The notes: generated from the sequence alone by a model not told the origin. Positions 17,117-25,626 are shown, numbered from the stretch's first letter. The stretch is 45,049 bases of DNA from JAJFTV01 sp964426355 (GCA_964426355.1 CAYRRA010000008.1:1-45049); one strand, 5' to 3'. Translations and numbers: made by a program.

Positions 17117-17146
17117 CCTGAATCCCCATTTGCACGGGGATTCAGG
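17117..17146. repeat. Perfect inverted repeat between efp and the Cys-rich gene
   Basis: CCTGAATCCCC (17117-17127) pairs with GGGGATTCAGG (17136-17146) around an 8-nt loop. On the minus strand the stem is followed by GTATAAAAAAC, not by T residues, so it is not a classic terminator. It ends 14 nt before the downstream ATG and could stop, protect or regulate the message. Confidence 0.6.
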
Positions 17147-17163
17147 ATTTAGAAATTCAAAGG

Positions 17164-17727
17164 TTATTCAGTAACACGAGTGACGTACGCGCCGGTACGG
17201 GTATCTACACGAATTACATCGCCAGCAACCACAAAGCTGGGGACGTCCACAGTATACCCGGTTTCAACCGTCACCTTCTTTGATACACCAGTGGCTGTAT
17301 CTCCACGAATAGATACGCCAGCTTCGGTAACCAGTAAATCAACCGAAGTCGGCAGTTCAATATCCAATGGTTCTGAATCAAAGAAGGTCAATTTAACTTC
17401 CAGATTTTCTTTCAAAAACGACACAACCTCATCAATCATTTTCTTAGGAATTGCGGGTTGTTCGAAAGTGTCCAAATCCATGAAATAATAAAATTCACCG
17501 TCATTATACAAATATTGAACATTATGGTAATCAAGGCGAACATCTTGAACCCGATCGCCAGAAATGAAAGTTTTTTCCAATGTGGTATTCGTTCTCAAAT
17601 TTCTTGCCTTAATCCGAATCGTGGCATTACCACGTCCGGATTTATTGTGGTGATAATCTAAAACTTTAAATAATTGCCCATCCAGTTCAAAGGTAACCCC
17701 TTTGCGTAAATCATTTACATCTATCAT
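17164..17727 (-). CDS. efp: Elongation factor P
   Basis: EF-P relieves ribosomes stalled at proline runs. The 187-aa protein has the three beta-barrel domains of the family: the KOW-like N-terminal domain with RKGVTFELDGQLFKV, the OB domain with MDLDTFEQPAIP, and the C-terminal DVPSFVVAGDVIRVDTRTG. The tip of the first domain, where E. coli has PGK34G, reads S30-G31-R32-G33, so the residue that would be modified is Arg, not Lys. It has a strong promoter (17792-17764) and reads toward the eight-cysteine gene 60 nt away. Confidence 0.96.
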   Translation of the reverse strand: MIDVNDLRKGVTFELDGQLFKVLDYHHNKSGRGNATIRIKARNLRTNTTLEKTFISGDRVQDVRLDYHNVQYLYNDGEFYYFMDLDTFEQPAIPKKMIDEVVSFLKENLEVKLTFFDSEPLDIELPTSVDLLVTEAGVSIRGDTATGVSKKVTVETGYTVDVPSFVVAGDVIRVDTRTGAYVTRVTE

Positions 17728-17763
17728 ATTTTTCGATCCTCACTTAAATTTTCATCGCACATC

Positions 17764-17792
17764 ATTATAGCCCAGGCTGATAACAGTGACAA
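17764..17792 (-). promoter_or_regulatory. Promoter of efp
   Basis: On the minus strand TTGTCA (17792-17787), a 17-nt spacer and TATAAT (17769-17764). Five of six -35 bases and all -10 bases match the consensus. The leader is about 30 nt. Confidence 0.75.
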
Positions 17793-17823
17793 GATAGATG
17801 TAAAGACAGTGGATTGCTAATCG

Positions 17824-17871
17824 TAAAAAAAACAGAAAAATCAGACCATTCTATTTGCGAATGGTCTGATT
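17824..17871 (-). terminator. Terminator after raiA
   Basis: A perfect 13-bp stem, AATCAGACCATTC (17871-17859 on the minus strand) with GAATGGTCTGATT (17851-17839), has a 7-nt loop and is followed on the minus strand by TTTTCTG and eight T. It closes the comF-raiA end of the Tad transcript. Confidence 0.92.
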
Positions 17872-17919
17872 ACCCCAATAATACAATAATATATCGTTCT
17901 ATGACCAGAATTACGGTGA

Positions 17920-18483
17920 TTAGCCGACTTTGGGCTCTATCAAGCCATAATCACCATTGCGTCTTCGATACAGCACGTTAATCGAGTTGGTGTTGACATT
18001 GTAAAAAATGAAGAAATTCTCGTGTCCAAGCAGTGCCATTTGTTCCAGGGCTTCTGCCTCGTCCATTGGCACCAGGGTAAATTGCTTGCGGCGCGCAATC
18101 ACGGGTTCTTCTTCAATGCCCGTCAGTTCCTCTGCACCGAGGTTTTCCATGTGCTCCGCAAAGGAACCTGTCCTCGTTCTGGTTCTTTTTCCTTTGAACC
18201 GTTCAATTTGTCGTTGGATTTTTTCCATTGCCGCATCATAAGCGGAAAAAATATCATCTGAGCGTTCTTCAGAGCGCAGGATAAATCCCTTCCCACGGAC
18301 CGTAATCTGCGCGACATGTCGATCTGACGCACTCCGAGCGGATTTCACAAAGGAAAGATCGATCCGGCTTTCATCAATGTCTTTCAACATGCGATCAAGC
18401 TTTTCTACCTTTTTTCGAACATACTCATCAATTCTTTGGGTTAGATCAAGGTTTTGCGTAAAGATTTCGATTTGCATTGCCAT
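17920..18483 (-). CDS. hpf: Long-form ribosome hibernation-promoting factor
   Basis: The 187-aa protein has the two domains of long HPF (also called RaiA or YvyD). The N-terminal S30AE domain (MQIEIFTQNLDLTQRIDEYV, then KVEKLDRML and RGKGFILRSEERSDDIFSAYD) binds the decoding centre. A linker follows, and the C-terminal dimerisation domain (ARRKQFTLVPMDEAEALEQM and HENFFIFYNVNTNSINVLY) pairs 70S ribosomes into 100S. GGAGG lies 9-10 nt before ATG 18483. It follows comF by 20 nt and is the last gene of that run. Confidence 0.95.
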   Translation of the reverse strand: MAMQIEIFTQNLDLTQRIDEYVRKKVEKLDRMLKDIDESRIDLSFVKSARSASDRHVAQITVRGKGFILRSEERSDDIFSAYDAAMEKIQRQIERFKGKRTRTRTGSFAEHMENLGAEELTGIEEEPVIARRKQFTLVPMDEAEALEQMALLGHENFFIFYNVNTNSINVLYRRRNGDYGLIEPKVG

Positions 18484-18503
18484 TAGTCACTACCTCCATT
18501 TTT

Positions 18504-19235
18504 CTAAAGTGTTCTTGCCAATGTAAAAGCGAATACAATTTTTGCCCCTGCAGATATCAAAGCAGAAGAACATGCATCAACCGTTGCACAGGTTGTCGCC
18601 AGGTCGTCAATTAACAGTACTTTTTTCCCCGAGACGGCATTTGAAACCGCAGTAAACGCACCACTCACATTTTTCTTGCGTTCATCCACATTTAAAGTAG
18701 TCTGAGATACAGTATCCTTGATCCGTATTAAAACATTCTGTGAAAAGGATTGATGGAAAAACCGCGCAATTGGTTTTGCAAGTAAAGCAGACTGATTATA
18801 TCCCCTCTCCCTTTTCCGGCGGTGATTCAACGGAACAGGCACTACCAGGTCAAAATCCCAGTTCAACTTAGATAGAGCATCACACATAAATGGATGAAAA
18901 ACATCAGCTAAACCGATATCGTTTTGGTATTTCATCCGGTGAATCGCATTCCGTAAGGAGCCATCAAAGATACCCCAGTATCTGAGTTGATAAAATGAAC
19001 GCGTTGCCTGGTTGCAGGCATCACACAAATCACCTTGTTTCAAGGGCAGACCGCATACAGAACAGCATGATTCTTCTGGTAATTGAATGGACAGGTGACA
19101 TGAACTACACCATCGTGAACCTGGCTTCCCGCATCCGGCACAGCTTGGAGGATAAATCCAATCAATGGATTGCCAGAAAAGCCTATTACCAGCCAGGACA
19201 AAGTTGTCCATTAATTTTCGTGTTTCTGTCGTCAC
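18504..19235 (-). CDS. comF: ComF-family phosphoribosyltransferase-like protein
   Basis: The 243-aa protein has the ComF layout. The N-terminal double zinc ribbon reads CAGCGKPGSRWCSSC and CCSVCGLPLKQGDLCDAC. It is followed by RNAIHRMKYQND, the VVPVPLNHRRKRERGYNQS motif and the PRPP-binding loop VLLIDDLATTCATV. ComF is needed for DNA uptake in naturally competent bacteria, where it acts in the cytoplasm. Here it follows tadC by 11 nt, so it may be transcribed with the pilus genes. The start is GTG 19235; an in-frame ATG at 19211 is possible. Neither has a strong ribosome binding site. Confidence 0.92.
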   Translation of the reverse strand: MTTETRKLMDNFVLAGNRLFWQSIDWIYPPSCAGCGKPGSRWCSSCHLSIQLPEESCCSVCGLPLKQGDLCDACNQATRSFYQLRYWGIFDGSLRNAIHRMKYQNDIGLADVFHPFMCDALSKLNWDFDLVVPVPLNHRRKRERGYNQSALLAKPIARFFHQSFSQNVLIRIKDTVSQTTLNVDERKKNVSGAFTAVSNAVSGKKVLLIDDLATTCATVDACSSALISAGAKIVFAFTLARTL

Positions 19236-19246
19236 ATCCGGGCGAA

Positions 19247-20206
19247 TTAAAACATTCCAAACATTGTAGATTGAACGAGTCGAATTGCAGATGGGGTAAG
19301 CAGCACAATAATGAGGGCTGGGAAAATCAGCAGAGCCATTGGAATCAGCATTTTTAATGGTGCTTTTCGTGCCTCCTCTTCTGCGATTTGCCGCCTGCGC
19401 ATTCTCATTTGATCGGCTTGGATATGCAGCACATTTGCCAGGCTTACGCCAAGCTGTTCGCTTTGAATGACAGCCGCAACAAAACTGGTTAATTCTGGCA
19501 AACCAATCCGGTCAGCCATATCGCGAAGTGCTTCTCTTCGCAATTTCCCCAGTTGAATTTCCTGCAGTACCCGTTGAAAAGCCAATGTCAATTGTGAAGT
19601 CCATTTTTGACAAACATGCGCCATGGCAGCGTCAAAACCCAAGCCTGCTTCAACACAAATCGTCAATAAATCCAGAGCATCTGGTAGAGATTTCCTGATC
19701 TCCTTTTGTCGACGAGAAATCTTGCTCCCAAGCCAAAGTTGAGGGAAATAAAAACCCAGCAACCCAAACAACAAACTTACCAGTAAAACCCTTCCAGTGG
19801 GCCATCGAGTTGGTCCAAAACGAAAAATGAAGAAAATCAAACCTCCAAACACTGCGGCGCCGATAAATTGCAAAATCAGAATAAGAGAGGGGTCAAAACC
19901 GGTCGGCAACCCGGCTCTTTCGATTTTCTGCGCTAAAGAATTTAATGCGTTCTGAGGGGTAAATCGTGAAGCAAATTTTCCCAGGCTACGCGCCATAGGA
20001 TAAATGACTCTCACGGAAAACGGCTGCGACATTTCCAGCTTTTCCAGGTCGACCTCTTCCCCTGCTTGAGTAAATTCCTCTAACCGATCAAGAATCATTT
20101 TTTCTCGGTCATCCTCTGGATTTCTTGACCCAATAACCACAAGAATGATCGCGATGACAAGGATGACACCTATAGCCACTAATATGGGAATGAGCAGTGA
20201 ACTCAT
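19247..20206 (-). CDS. tadC: Tad pilus inner-membrane platform protein TadC (T2SS F family)
   Basis: This 319-aa protein has one N-terminal membrane segment (residues 5-25), two central ones (about 108-155) and one at the C-terminus (about 285-305). The T2SSF domain between them reads RKSLPDALDLLTICVEAGLG and later PELTSFVAAVIQSEQLGVS. With TadB it forms the platform on which the CpaF ATPase acts to build Flp pili. It follows tadB by 18 nt. Confidence 0.92.
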   Translation of the reverse strand: MSSLLIPILVAIGVILVIAIILVVIGSRNPEDDREKMILDRLEEFTQAGEEVDLEKLEMSQPFSVRVIYPMARSLGKFASRFTPQNALNSLAQKIERAGLPTGFDPSLILILQFIGAAVFGGLIFFIFRFGPTRWPTGRVLLVSLLFGLLGFYFPQLWLGSKISRRQKEIRKSLPDALDLLTICVEAGLGFDAAMAHVCQKWTSQLTLAFQRVLQEIQLGKLRREALRDMADRIGLPELTSFVAAVIQSEQLGVSLANVLHIQADQMRMRRRQIAEEEARKAPLKMLIPMALLIFPALIIVLLTPSAIRLVQSTMFGMF

Positions 20207-20224
20207 TTCTTCCTCCAGTCTTGC

Positions 20225-21199
20225 CTAAATCTCAATATCGCCGAGGCGGTTCATAATAATGTAACCCAATCCAATTAATAACGCAGCTGCTCCTAAGGCA
20301 ATATATCCACAAGGTGGATTATTAAAGAATTCCATCATATAGGAACGATTGAAAAAGTAAAGAGCTACTAACAGAATTACCGGCATTAAGGCAAGAAATT
20401 GACCCGAATATCGCACTTGAGAGGTCAATACCCGTATCTCGCCTTTAATGCGAATCCGCTCACGAATAGTAAACGAAATCGTATCCATAATCTCTGCCAG
20501 GTTACCACCAACTTCCCTTTGCACATTGATGGCTGTTACCACAAAGTCCAGGTCATCACTGGGTGCACGACGCAACAAGTTGTCGAGTGCTTTTTGCATG
20601 GGAATACCCAGTTGCATTTCTTGAACCACTCGTCGGAATTCATCACAGATGGGTTCAGGCATTTCTTTGCTGACTGATTCCATCGCCTGCATAGTGGAAA
20701 AACCAGCCCGAAGACCATTTACCATCAGGCTGAGCATATCAGGTAATTGCTGATCAATCTTTACCAGTCGTTTGCGCTGCTGGCTTTTAATATACATACC
20801 CGGTAAAGACAATCCAACAATTGCCCCTAATATCCCTACCAGGATGGCTCCAGCACTTATGTCCCTACCGCCCAAAAACCAGGCAATAAAAGCAACGCCT
20901 GCCGCTGAAATAACCAATAATGAGATATATTCAGCGGGTTTCATTTTGATATCAGCACGCGCAAGGTTACGGGAAATATTCCCGGCAAAATTGGTACCTT
21001 CAACTCGAGTATTGATCCAGTCCGCAATCGGTGTTGAAGGAGTGCGTGCTTCTTCAACCGGTTCATTTTGCCCGGCGATTTGATCCATTCTCTCTTCAAT
21101 TAATGCAGAATCCGTTCGAATGGACACTACAATACCAACGATTAGCATGATTAATGCTAATCCTCCGCCAATTCCCAGAATTAATATTGGTAAACTCAT
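20225..21199 (-). CDS. tadB: Tad pilus inner-membrane platform protein TadB (T2SS F family)
   Basis: This 324-aa paralogue of the neighbouring TadC has the same layout: an N-terminal membrane helix, a hydrophobic pair near 95-135, and the T2SSF domain with QQLPDMLSLMVNGLRAGFS and DDLDFVVTAINVQREVGGNLAEI. Two more membrane helices lie at the C-terminus. The two F-type proteins in tandem are typical of Tad systems. It lies between cpaF (38-nt gap) and tadC (18-nt gap). Confidence 0.92.
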   Translation of the reverse strand: MSLPILILGIGGGLALIMLIVGIVVSIRTDSALIEERMDQIAGQNEPVEEARTPSTPIADWINTRVEGTNFAGNISRNLARADIKMKPAEYISLLVISAAGVAFIAWFLGGRDISAGAILVGILGAIVGLSLPGMYIKSQQRKRLVKIDQQLPDMLSLMVNGLRAGFSTMQAMESVSKEMPEPICDEFRRVVQEMQLGIPMQKALDNLLRRAPSDDLDFVVTAINVQREVGGNLAEIMDTISFTIRERIRIKGEIRVLTSQVRYSGQFLALMPVILLVALYFFNRSYMMEFFNNPPCGYIALGAAALLIGLGYIIMNRLGDIEI

Positions 21200-21237
21200 G
21201 ATTTATCCCAATACCCAAAAATATTCACACAAGTGGT

Positions 21238-22638
21238 TTAACGTCGCCTCTCACCGATGCCAAAAATGGAAGGCGGCAAATGAATACCCGCAGCCTCTAT
21301 CTTGTCCATAAACTTGGGTCGCAGTCCTGTTGGGCGAAGTCTGCCAATAATCCTTCCATTATCTACGCCTTGTTGTTCGAAAGAAAAAATATCTGTCATG
21401 GTAATCACATCGCCTTCCATGCCGGATACCTCGCTGAGAAAGACAACTTTACGGCTGCCATCACGCAGACGAGACTGATGAACAACCAGGTCAACCGCGG
21501 AAGAGATTTGTTCACGGATAGCACGGATGGGCAATTCCATGCCAGCCATCAAAGTCATCGTTTCCAGACGAGAAATAGCATCGCGCGGGCTGTTTGCATG
21601 CAGGGTGGTCATTGAACCTTCATGACCTGTATTCATCGCTTGTAACATATCCAGCGTTTCACCTGCGCGCACCTCACCGACGATTATTCTATCGGGTCTC
21701 ATACGCAAGGCATTCACAACCAGTTGCCGAATGGTAATTTGTCCGCGACCTTCAATATTGGGGGGTCTAGATTCCAGTGTAATCACATGTTCCTGGCGTA
21801 ATTGTAACTCCGCTGCATTCTCAATTGTGATAATACGTTCATCCGATGGAATAAAACTGGATAACACATTCAACAGTGTAGTTTTCCCTGAACCGGTACC
21901 GCCAGCGATGACAACATTTATCCTTGCAACCACACACGCTTCCAAAAAGCGTATCGCTTCGGGTGTAACGGAACCGTATTCATAAAGTTGATCAACAGTG
22001 ATAGGGGTTCGAGAAAACTTACGGATTGTGATAACCGGTCCTACTAATGAGATTGGAGGAATAATCGCGTTCACACGTGACCCATCCGGCAAACGCGCAT
22101 CTACATAAGGACTGGATTCGTCAATGCGGCGTCCCAAGGGTGCTACAATACGATCAATGATACGCTTCACGTGTTCATCGCTTTCAAAACTTACAGGAAC
22201 CCGATGTATTCGTCCAGCACGCTCAATGTAAATGTTTCGTGGACCATTTACCATGACCTCGGTCACATTATCATCTTCGAGTAATTTCTGAATCGGACCC
22301 AGTCCCAATATCTCAGCAACAATTTGTTCAAACAAACGAGATCGTTCCGGGCGAGATAATACAATATTCTCTTCCGCCAGGATGGATTCAAATTCCTGTT
22401 GAATGACCTTCCGGACCTCGTTGACCTGGGTAACATCCATACTCGGGTCTAGATTTGAGATTAATTTATTCTGAATTCGAGTTTTCAGGTCGTGATATGT
22501 GCTGTGACCAGTCGATATATCAGGCGCAGTCACCCGGCGTGGACGTATACCTCCACCATCTTTCCGGTTCATTCCTCCATCAGAACCGGAATAAGGGTCA
22601 TCTCCTCGGTCGCCTTGTAATTTCTTTAAAATTGACAT
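21238..22638 (-). CDS. cpaF: Tad pilus assembly ATPase CpaF/TadA
   Basis: This 466-aa secretion ATPase powers Flp pilus assembly. The N-terminal domain (to about 160) precedes the RecA-like core, which has the Walker A IAGGTGSGKTTLLN, the Asp box ERIITIENAAELQL, the Walker B region RMRPDRIIVGEVRAGE and the His box MNTGHEGSMTTLHANSPRDA. The arginine-rich segment RSRLFEQIVAEILGLGPI is also typical of the CpaF family. It is flanked by the receiver-CpaE gene and tadB on the same strand. Confidence 0.95.
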   Translation of the reverse strand: MSILKKLQGDRGDDPYSGSDGGMNRKDGGGIRPRRVTAPDISTGHSTYHDLKTRIQNKLISNLDPSMDVTQVNEVRKVIQQEFESILAEENIVLSRPERSRLFEQIVAEILGLGPIQKLLEDDNVTEVMVNGPRNIYIERAGRIHRVPVSFESDEHVKRIIDRIVAPLGRRIDESSPYVDARLPDGSRVNAIIPPISLVGPVITIRKFSRTPITVDQLYEYGSVTPEAIRFLEACVVARINVVIAGGTGSGKTTLLNVLSSFIPSDERIITIENAAELQLRQEHVITLESRPPNIEGRGQITIRQLVVNALRMRPDRIIVGEVRAGETLDMLQAMNTGHEGSMTTLHANSPRDAISRLETMTLMAGMELPIRAIREQISSAVDLVVHQSRLRDGSRKVVFLSEVSGMEGDVITMTDIFSFEQQGVDNGRIIGRLRPTGLRPKFMDKIEAAGIHLPPSIFGIGERRR

Positions 22639-22665
22639 TAAACCTTACACCTTTACTGATCTCGT

Positions 22666-23883
22666 TTACTTATCCGGCGCATAGATTTGAGTTAATTTTT
22701 CACGGACTTTAGTGGATAGCAAGAGTATATTTTTACTCAATGGATGCCCTTTATTTTCTAATAACATGGGCACGCCCTTATTTATTGACGCATTAACCAT
22801 CAAACGGTCATCGTAAGGAATGGTTAGAGCAATTTCCTGTTTCAGATTTTCGCCCACCCGCTCAGGAGTGATACCGATGCGTTTATCATAATGATTCATC
22901 ACAAACAGGATGCGTTGTCGCGAGATACCGGTGGCATCAGCCAGGGATAAGAAAAGGCTTGCATTTTTTATGGAGGGAATATCCTGTGACGTAAGTAATA
23001 CGATCACATCAGCAGTAGAGAGGCTGGATTGCACGGTTTCTGATAGAAATGAATTTGTGTCTACGACGATATATTCGTAGATTCCCCGTAAGAAATCCAA
23101 CATTCTGGAAAATTTTTCGCCATCGATATTTTCATCATATTCAGGGTTGGGGGGAGCTGGTAAGATGTTCAGTCCGCTCCCAGGATGCAGAGTGACCACG
23201 TTCTGAATAACCTCATCATCCAGTTCATCAGCCCGTGGGATCAAATCAACAATGGAATTCCTTGCCTGGATATTCAAAAAAACGGCAACATCACCAAATT
23301 GAGTGTTTGCATCAACGAGCAGTACTTTTCGATTACCAGAAACAAGAGCAACAGCAAGGTTAGTGGCAATTGTCGTGCAGCCTACACCACCTTTTGGGGC
23401 ATAAACCGCAATAACCATCCCTTGTACAGCCCCACCCGTTTTTCCAGCGCTAATCTGCGTACGCTGTTCGATTTCCGCGATTTCTTTCTCTTTTTGCTCA
23501 ATTGCCATTTCACCAGCACGATGTATGGCAGAAATCAGTTCATCAATGGATGGTGGTTTGGTGAGGAAATCACGTGCCCCTACCAACATTGCCCGGCGCA
23601 TATAGCTTGGGTCACCCTGGACCGAAAGAATGATAATTTGGGCTGAAGGGATGATTTTTCGGATTTCCTCGGTTACGGTAATGCCATCCATATCTGGCAT
23701 ATTGATATCCATCACAATGACATCCGGTTTATATTCTTTTGCGAGCTGAATCCCTTCAGCACCATTGCGTGCAGATCCTATGACCTCAATTTCGGCGTCA
23801 AACTGAAGAGAACGTTTTATATTCTCTCGAGTTTCAGCAATATCATCTACAATCAACACCCGGATTTTTCTTTGGTTAGGCAT
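22666..23883 (-). CDS. cpaE: CpaE/TadZ-type ATPase with a canonical response-regulator receiver
   Basis: Residues 1-125 form a receiver domain with Asp13-Asp14, phospho-acceptor Asp59 in VMDINMPDMDG, Ser87 and Lys109, so all phosphorylation residues are present. Residues 155-405 form a ParA/MinD-like ATPase. Its deviant Walker A reads KGGVGCTT at 164-171, with the signature Lys164 kept and Cys169 where the second Lys usually stands, as in other CpaE proteins. CpaE/TadZ sets the polar position of the Tad machine. ATG 23883 is preceded by GGGAGA, so this start is preferred over one at 23919. The protein is 405 aa. It lies 27 nt before cpaF. Confidence 0.9.
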   Translation of the reverse strand: MPNQRKIRVLIVDDIAETRENIKRSLQFDAEIEVIGSARNGAEGIQLAKEYKPDVIVMDINMPDMDGITVTEEIRKIIPSAQIIILSVQGDPSYMRRAMLVGARDFLTKPPSIDELISAIHRAGEMAIEQKEKEIAEIEQRTQISAGKTGGAVQGMVIAVYAPKGGVGCTTIATNLAVALVSGNRKVLLVDANTQFGDVAVFLNIQARNSIVDLIPRADELDDEVIQNVVTLHPGSGLNILPAPPNPEYDENIDGEKFSRMLDFLRGIYEYIVVDTNSFLSETVQSSLSTADVIVLLTSQDIPSIKNASLFLSLADATGISRQRILFVMNHYDKRIGITPERVGENLKQEIALTIPYDDRLMVNASINKGVPMLLENKGHPLSKNILLLSTKVREKLTQIYAPDK

Positions 23884-23957
23884 ATCGTCTCCCTGCGGGT
23901 TGTTGCAGCAAATCCCCAAACGGGGTCATACCTTCATTCAGAACTACTTTAGTCAGA

Positions 23958-25043
23958 TCAATTCTCCACAGGAACACCATAAGTCGACATGTCGATACCA
24001 TACGGCAGTTTCGCTGGATAAGGGATATTGTATTGGTCCATGATATATTGCATGGTGACTGGTTCAGTCTGAATTAACTGCTCATCACCAGCACTACGTA
24101 AAACAAAATTAAGGTCGGCTCCAGAAAGTATCAAATAGTTTAACGCAACCGCATCCTGCGAAGAGACTGCAACAGTGATTCTTCTTGGTTCAGGAATATA
24201 TGCACTCTCAGTTTGCGATTCAGCGGTTTGACTTGTTTCTGTGTTAGATTTTTGGGTCTCTTCCACCAAAGGCATATCGCCCACCCATAAAACCAGCACA
24301 TTCTGGACAACTGTCTGTGTGATCCAGCGCGGCTTTTGTTCACCACTGGGAACAATATAGAAAAATTCATTTGGGATAGAGGGGTCCTGATAAACACGCC
24401 CCAACATCTCAGAGCCATCTATGCGCAGTGTATAATCCACAATCAGGTTGGTTGGAGATTCTCCATAAAAGATTTCATTCTTATAAAGGGTTGCAATTTC
24501 ATTAGGTAGCGCGGTTTGAAAATCTTGGTCCATATCTACAATCTGTAGACCGCTCAGGATATTCACATGATCACCCGGTTTCAAGGCATAAGATACAGCA
24601 TAACGCTCACTGGGTATGGGAATTGAAATTGCCACCATTCCAGGGGGAATTTCAAATGAAATGAATGAACCCACTGAACTTTCCGATAACATAGCTGGGG
24701 TTAATACCATTCCAGGTTCCAAATCGATCTTTGCTCTTTTTCCAACCACGTCAGCGATACTGGTAAAGAAAAGCCCCTCCACCATACTTTCCTGCGGGTA
24801 GGATACAGTTCCCAGCATCGCCTCGGTCAGAGCAGCTCCACGATCTACCGGTTGAATGACGACTACGATATCATACATTACCGGGGTAGGAACAACAGGG
24901 ACCACTGCTACTGTCTCCTGTTGCGGAATAAACATAGCGATTAATTGATCACGCATGAAAAATGCGATAACAGCCAGAATGATGATCAGCAACAACGCTA
25001 ACAAGAAAAATATTATCCCGCTCTTTCTTTTTCTAGTTGCCAT
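23958..25043 (-). CDS. cpaB: Flp pilus assembly protein CpaB (RcpC-like)
   Basis: This 361-aa protein has a basic N-terminus and one membrane helix (about 8-28). It is followed by a periplasmic-type region with an SAF-like domain: DRGAALTEAMLGTVSYPQES, then GKRAKIDLEPGMVLTPAML and the IPPGMVAISIPIPSERYAV stretch. CpaB/RcpC is an accessory protein of Tad pilus assembly, often described as linked to the outer-membrane secretin. No secretin gene is visible here, which fits a lineage with a single membrane. The tail after residue 270 has a short Ser/Thr-rich linker. Confidence 0.85.
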   Translation of the reverse strand: MATRKRKSGIIFFLLALLLIIILAVIAFFMRDQLIAMFIPQQETVAVVPVVPTPVMYDIVVVIQPVDRGAALTEAMLGTVSYPQESMVEGLFFTSIADVVGKRAKIDLEPGMVLTPAMLSESSVGSFISFEIPPGMVAISIPIPSERYAVSYALKPGDHVNILSGLQIVDMDQDFQTALPNEIATLYKNEIFYGESPTNLIVDYTLRIDGSEMLGRVYQDPSIPNEFFYIVPSGEQKPRWITQTVVQNVLVLWVGDMPLVEETQKSNTETSQTAESQTESAYIPEPRRITVAVSSQDAVALNYLILSGADLNFVLRSAGDEQLIQTEPVTMQYIMDQYNIPYPAKLPYGIDMSTYGVPVEN

Positions 25044-25140
25044 GAGTCCTCCTCTTTCGTCTGAGAAATCTTAAAAATAATTATACGTTAAAACCAAAAC
25101 CACGTACCATCGTTACGCCTAGCAATTCTGTTAGGATGAA

Positions 25141-25173
25141 TGAAAAGAGGCTGCCCTGCATATCAGGACAGCC
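25141..25173 (-). terminator. Attenuating terminator between flp and cpaB
   Basis: GGCTGTCCTG and CAGGGCAGCC form a 10-bp stem with one G-U pair and a 5-nt loop. On the minus strand it is followed by TCTTTTCA. The T-run is short, so read-through is likely. It would give abundant pilin message with less message for the assembly genes. Confidence 0.7.
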
Positions 25174-25230
25174 CCGGTAAACAAAAAAAACGGAATAAAA
25201 AAAGATTATTAGTTTTGACGATACAGTTAA

Positions 25231-25377
25231 CTAGACTGCTTCAACGACATTGCTAAAGATGTTGCCGATTGCTGGACCAAGAAGCGCAAGAATGACAATG
25301 ACAACCACTGCAACCAGAACCAAAATTAGCGCATATTCTACCAAGCCTTGACCCTTTTCTTTCGGTGCAAACAACAT
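25231..25377 (-). CDS. flp: Flp-family type IVb pilin
   Basis: This 48-aa gene is easily missed. The protein begins MLFAPKEKGQGLVEYALI and continues as a hydrophobic helix of about 24 residues ending in GPAIGNIFSNVVEAV. The expected prepilin cleavage is after Gly9, leaving Gln+1, Glu+5 and Tyr+6, the hallmark of Flp pilins. ATG 25377 has an excellent AAAGGAGG site about 7 nt upstream. It is the first gene of the Tad operon, with a strong promoter and a terminator hairpin after it. No prepilin peptidase or minor pilin gene is in the window. Confidence 0.94.
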   Translation of the reverse strand: MLFAPKEKGQGLVEYALILVLVAVVVIVILALLGPAIGNIFSNVVEAV

Positions 25378-25426
25378 ATCGATGCCTCCTTTCGGAAAAT
25401 GAAAAACGATTGAACGGATAATTGAT

Positions 25427-25454
25427 ATTATACGACATTACCAATTTATTACAA
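25427..25454 (-). promoter_or_regulatory. Promoter of the flp/Tad operon
   Basis: On the minus strand TTGTAA (25454-25449), a 16-nt spacer and TATAAT (25432-25427). Transcription would start near 25420, about 40 nt before the flp ATG. Confidence 0.65.
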
Positions 25455-25563
25455 GTATCATACTAACACCTTACAATATCATTAAGTAAGACGCATCCCT
25501 TTTTATGGATTCACCTCATGCCCACTTCCCTGATTTGAACAGCAGACCTGGCAACTTTTTTTA

Positions 25564-25592
25564 TTGTTTTTCGTATAAAATAAAGATATAAT
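25564..25592 (+). promoter_or_regulatory. Promoter of the helical protein-SPFH pair
   Basis: TTGTTT (25564-25569), a 17-nt spacer and TATAAT (25587-25592). The same hexamers and spacing occur at the ftsH promoter. The start would be near 25599, and AGGAGG precedes ATG 25627. Confidence 0.75.
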
Positions 25593-25626
25593 TTTTAAAA
25601 AGATGCACCAATCTCTAGGAGGTAAA

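Noticed and set aside
25253..25444. 63-codon Cys/Ser-rich reading frame on the minus strand
   Set aside because: It is out of frame with the Flp pilin gene, which explains the same DNA and has a far better ribosome binding site.
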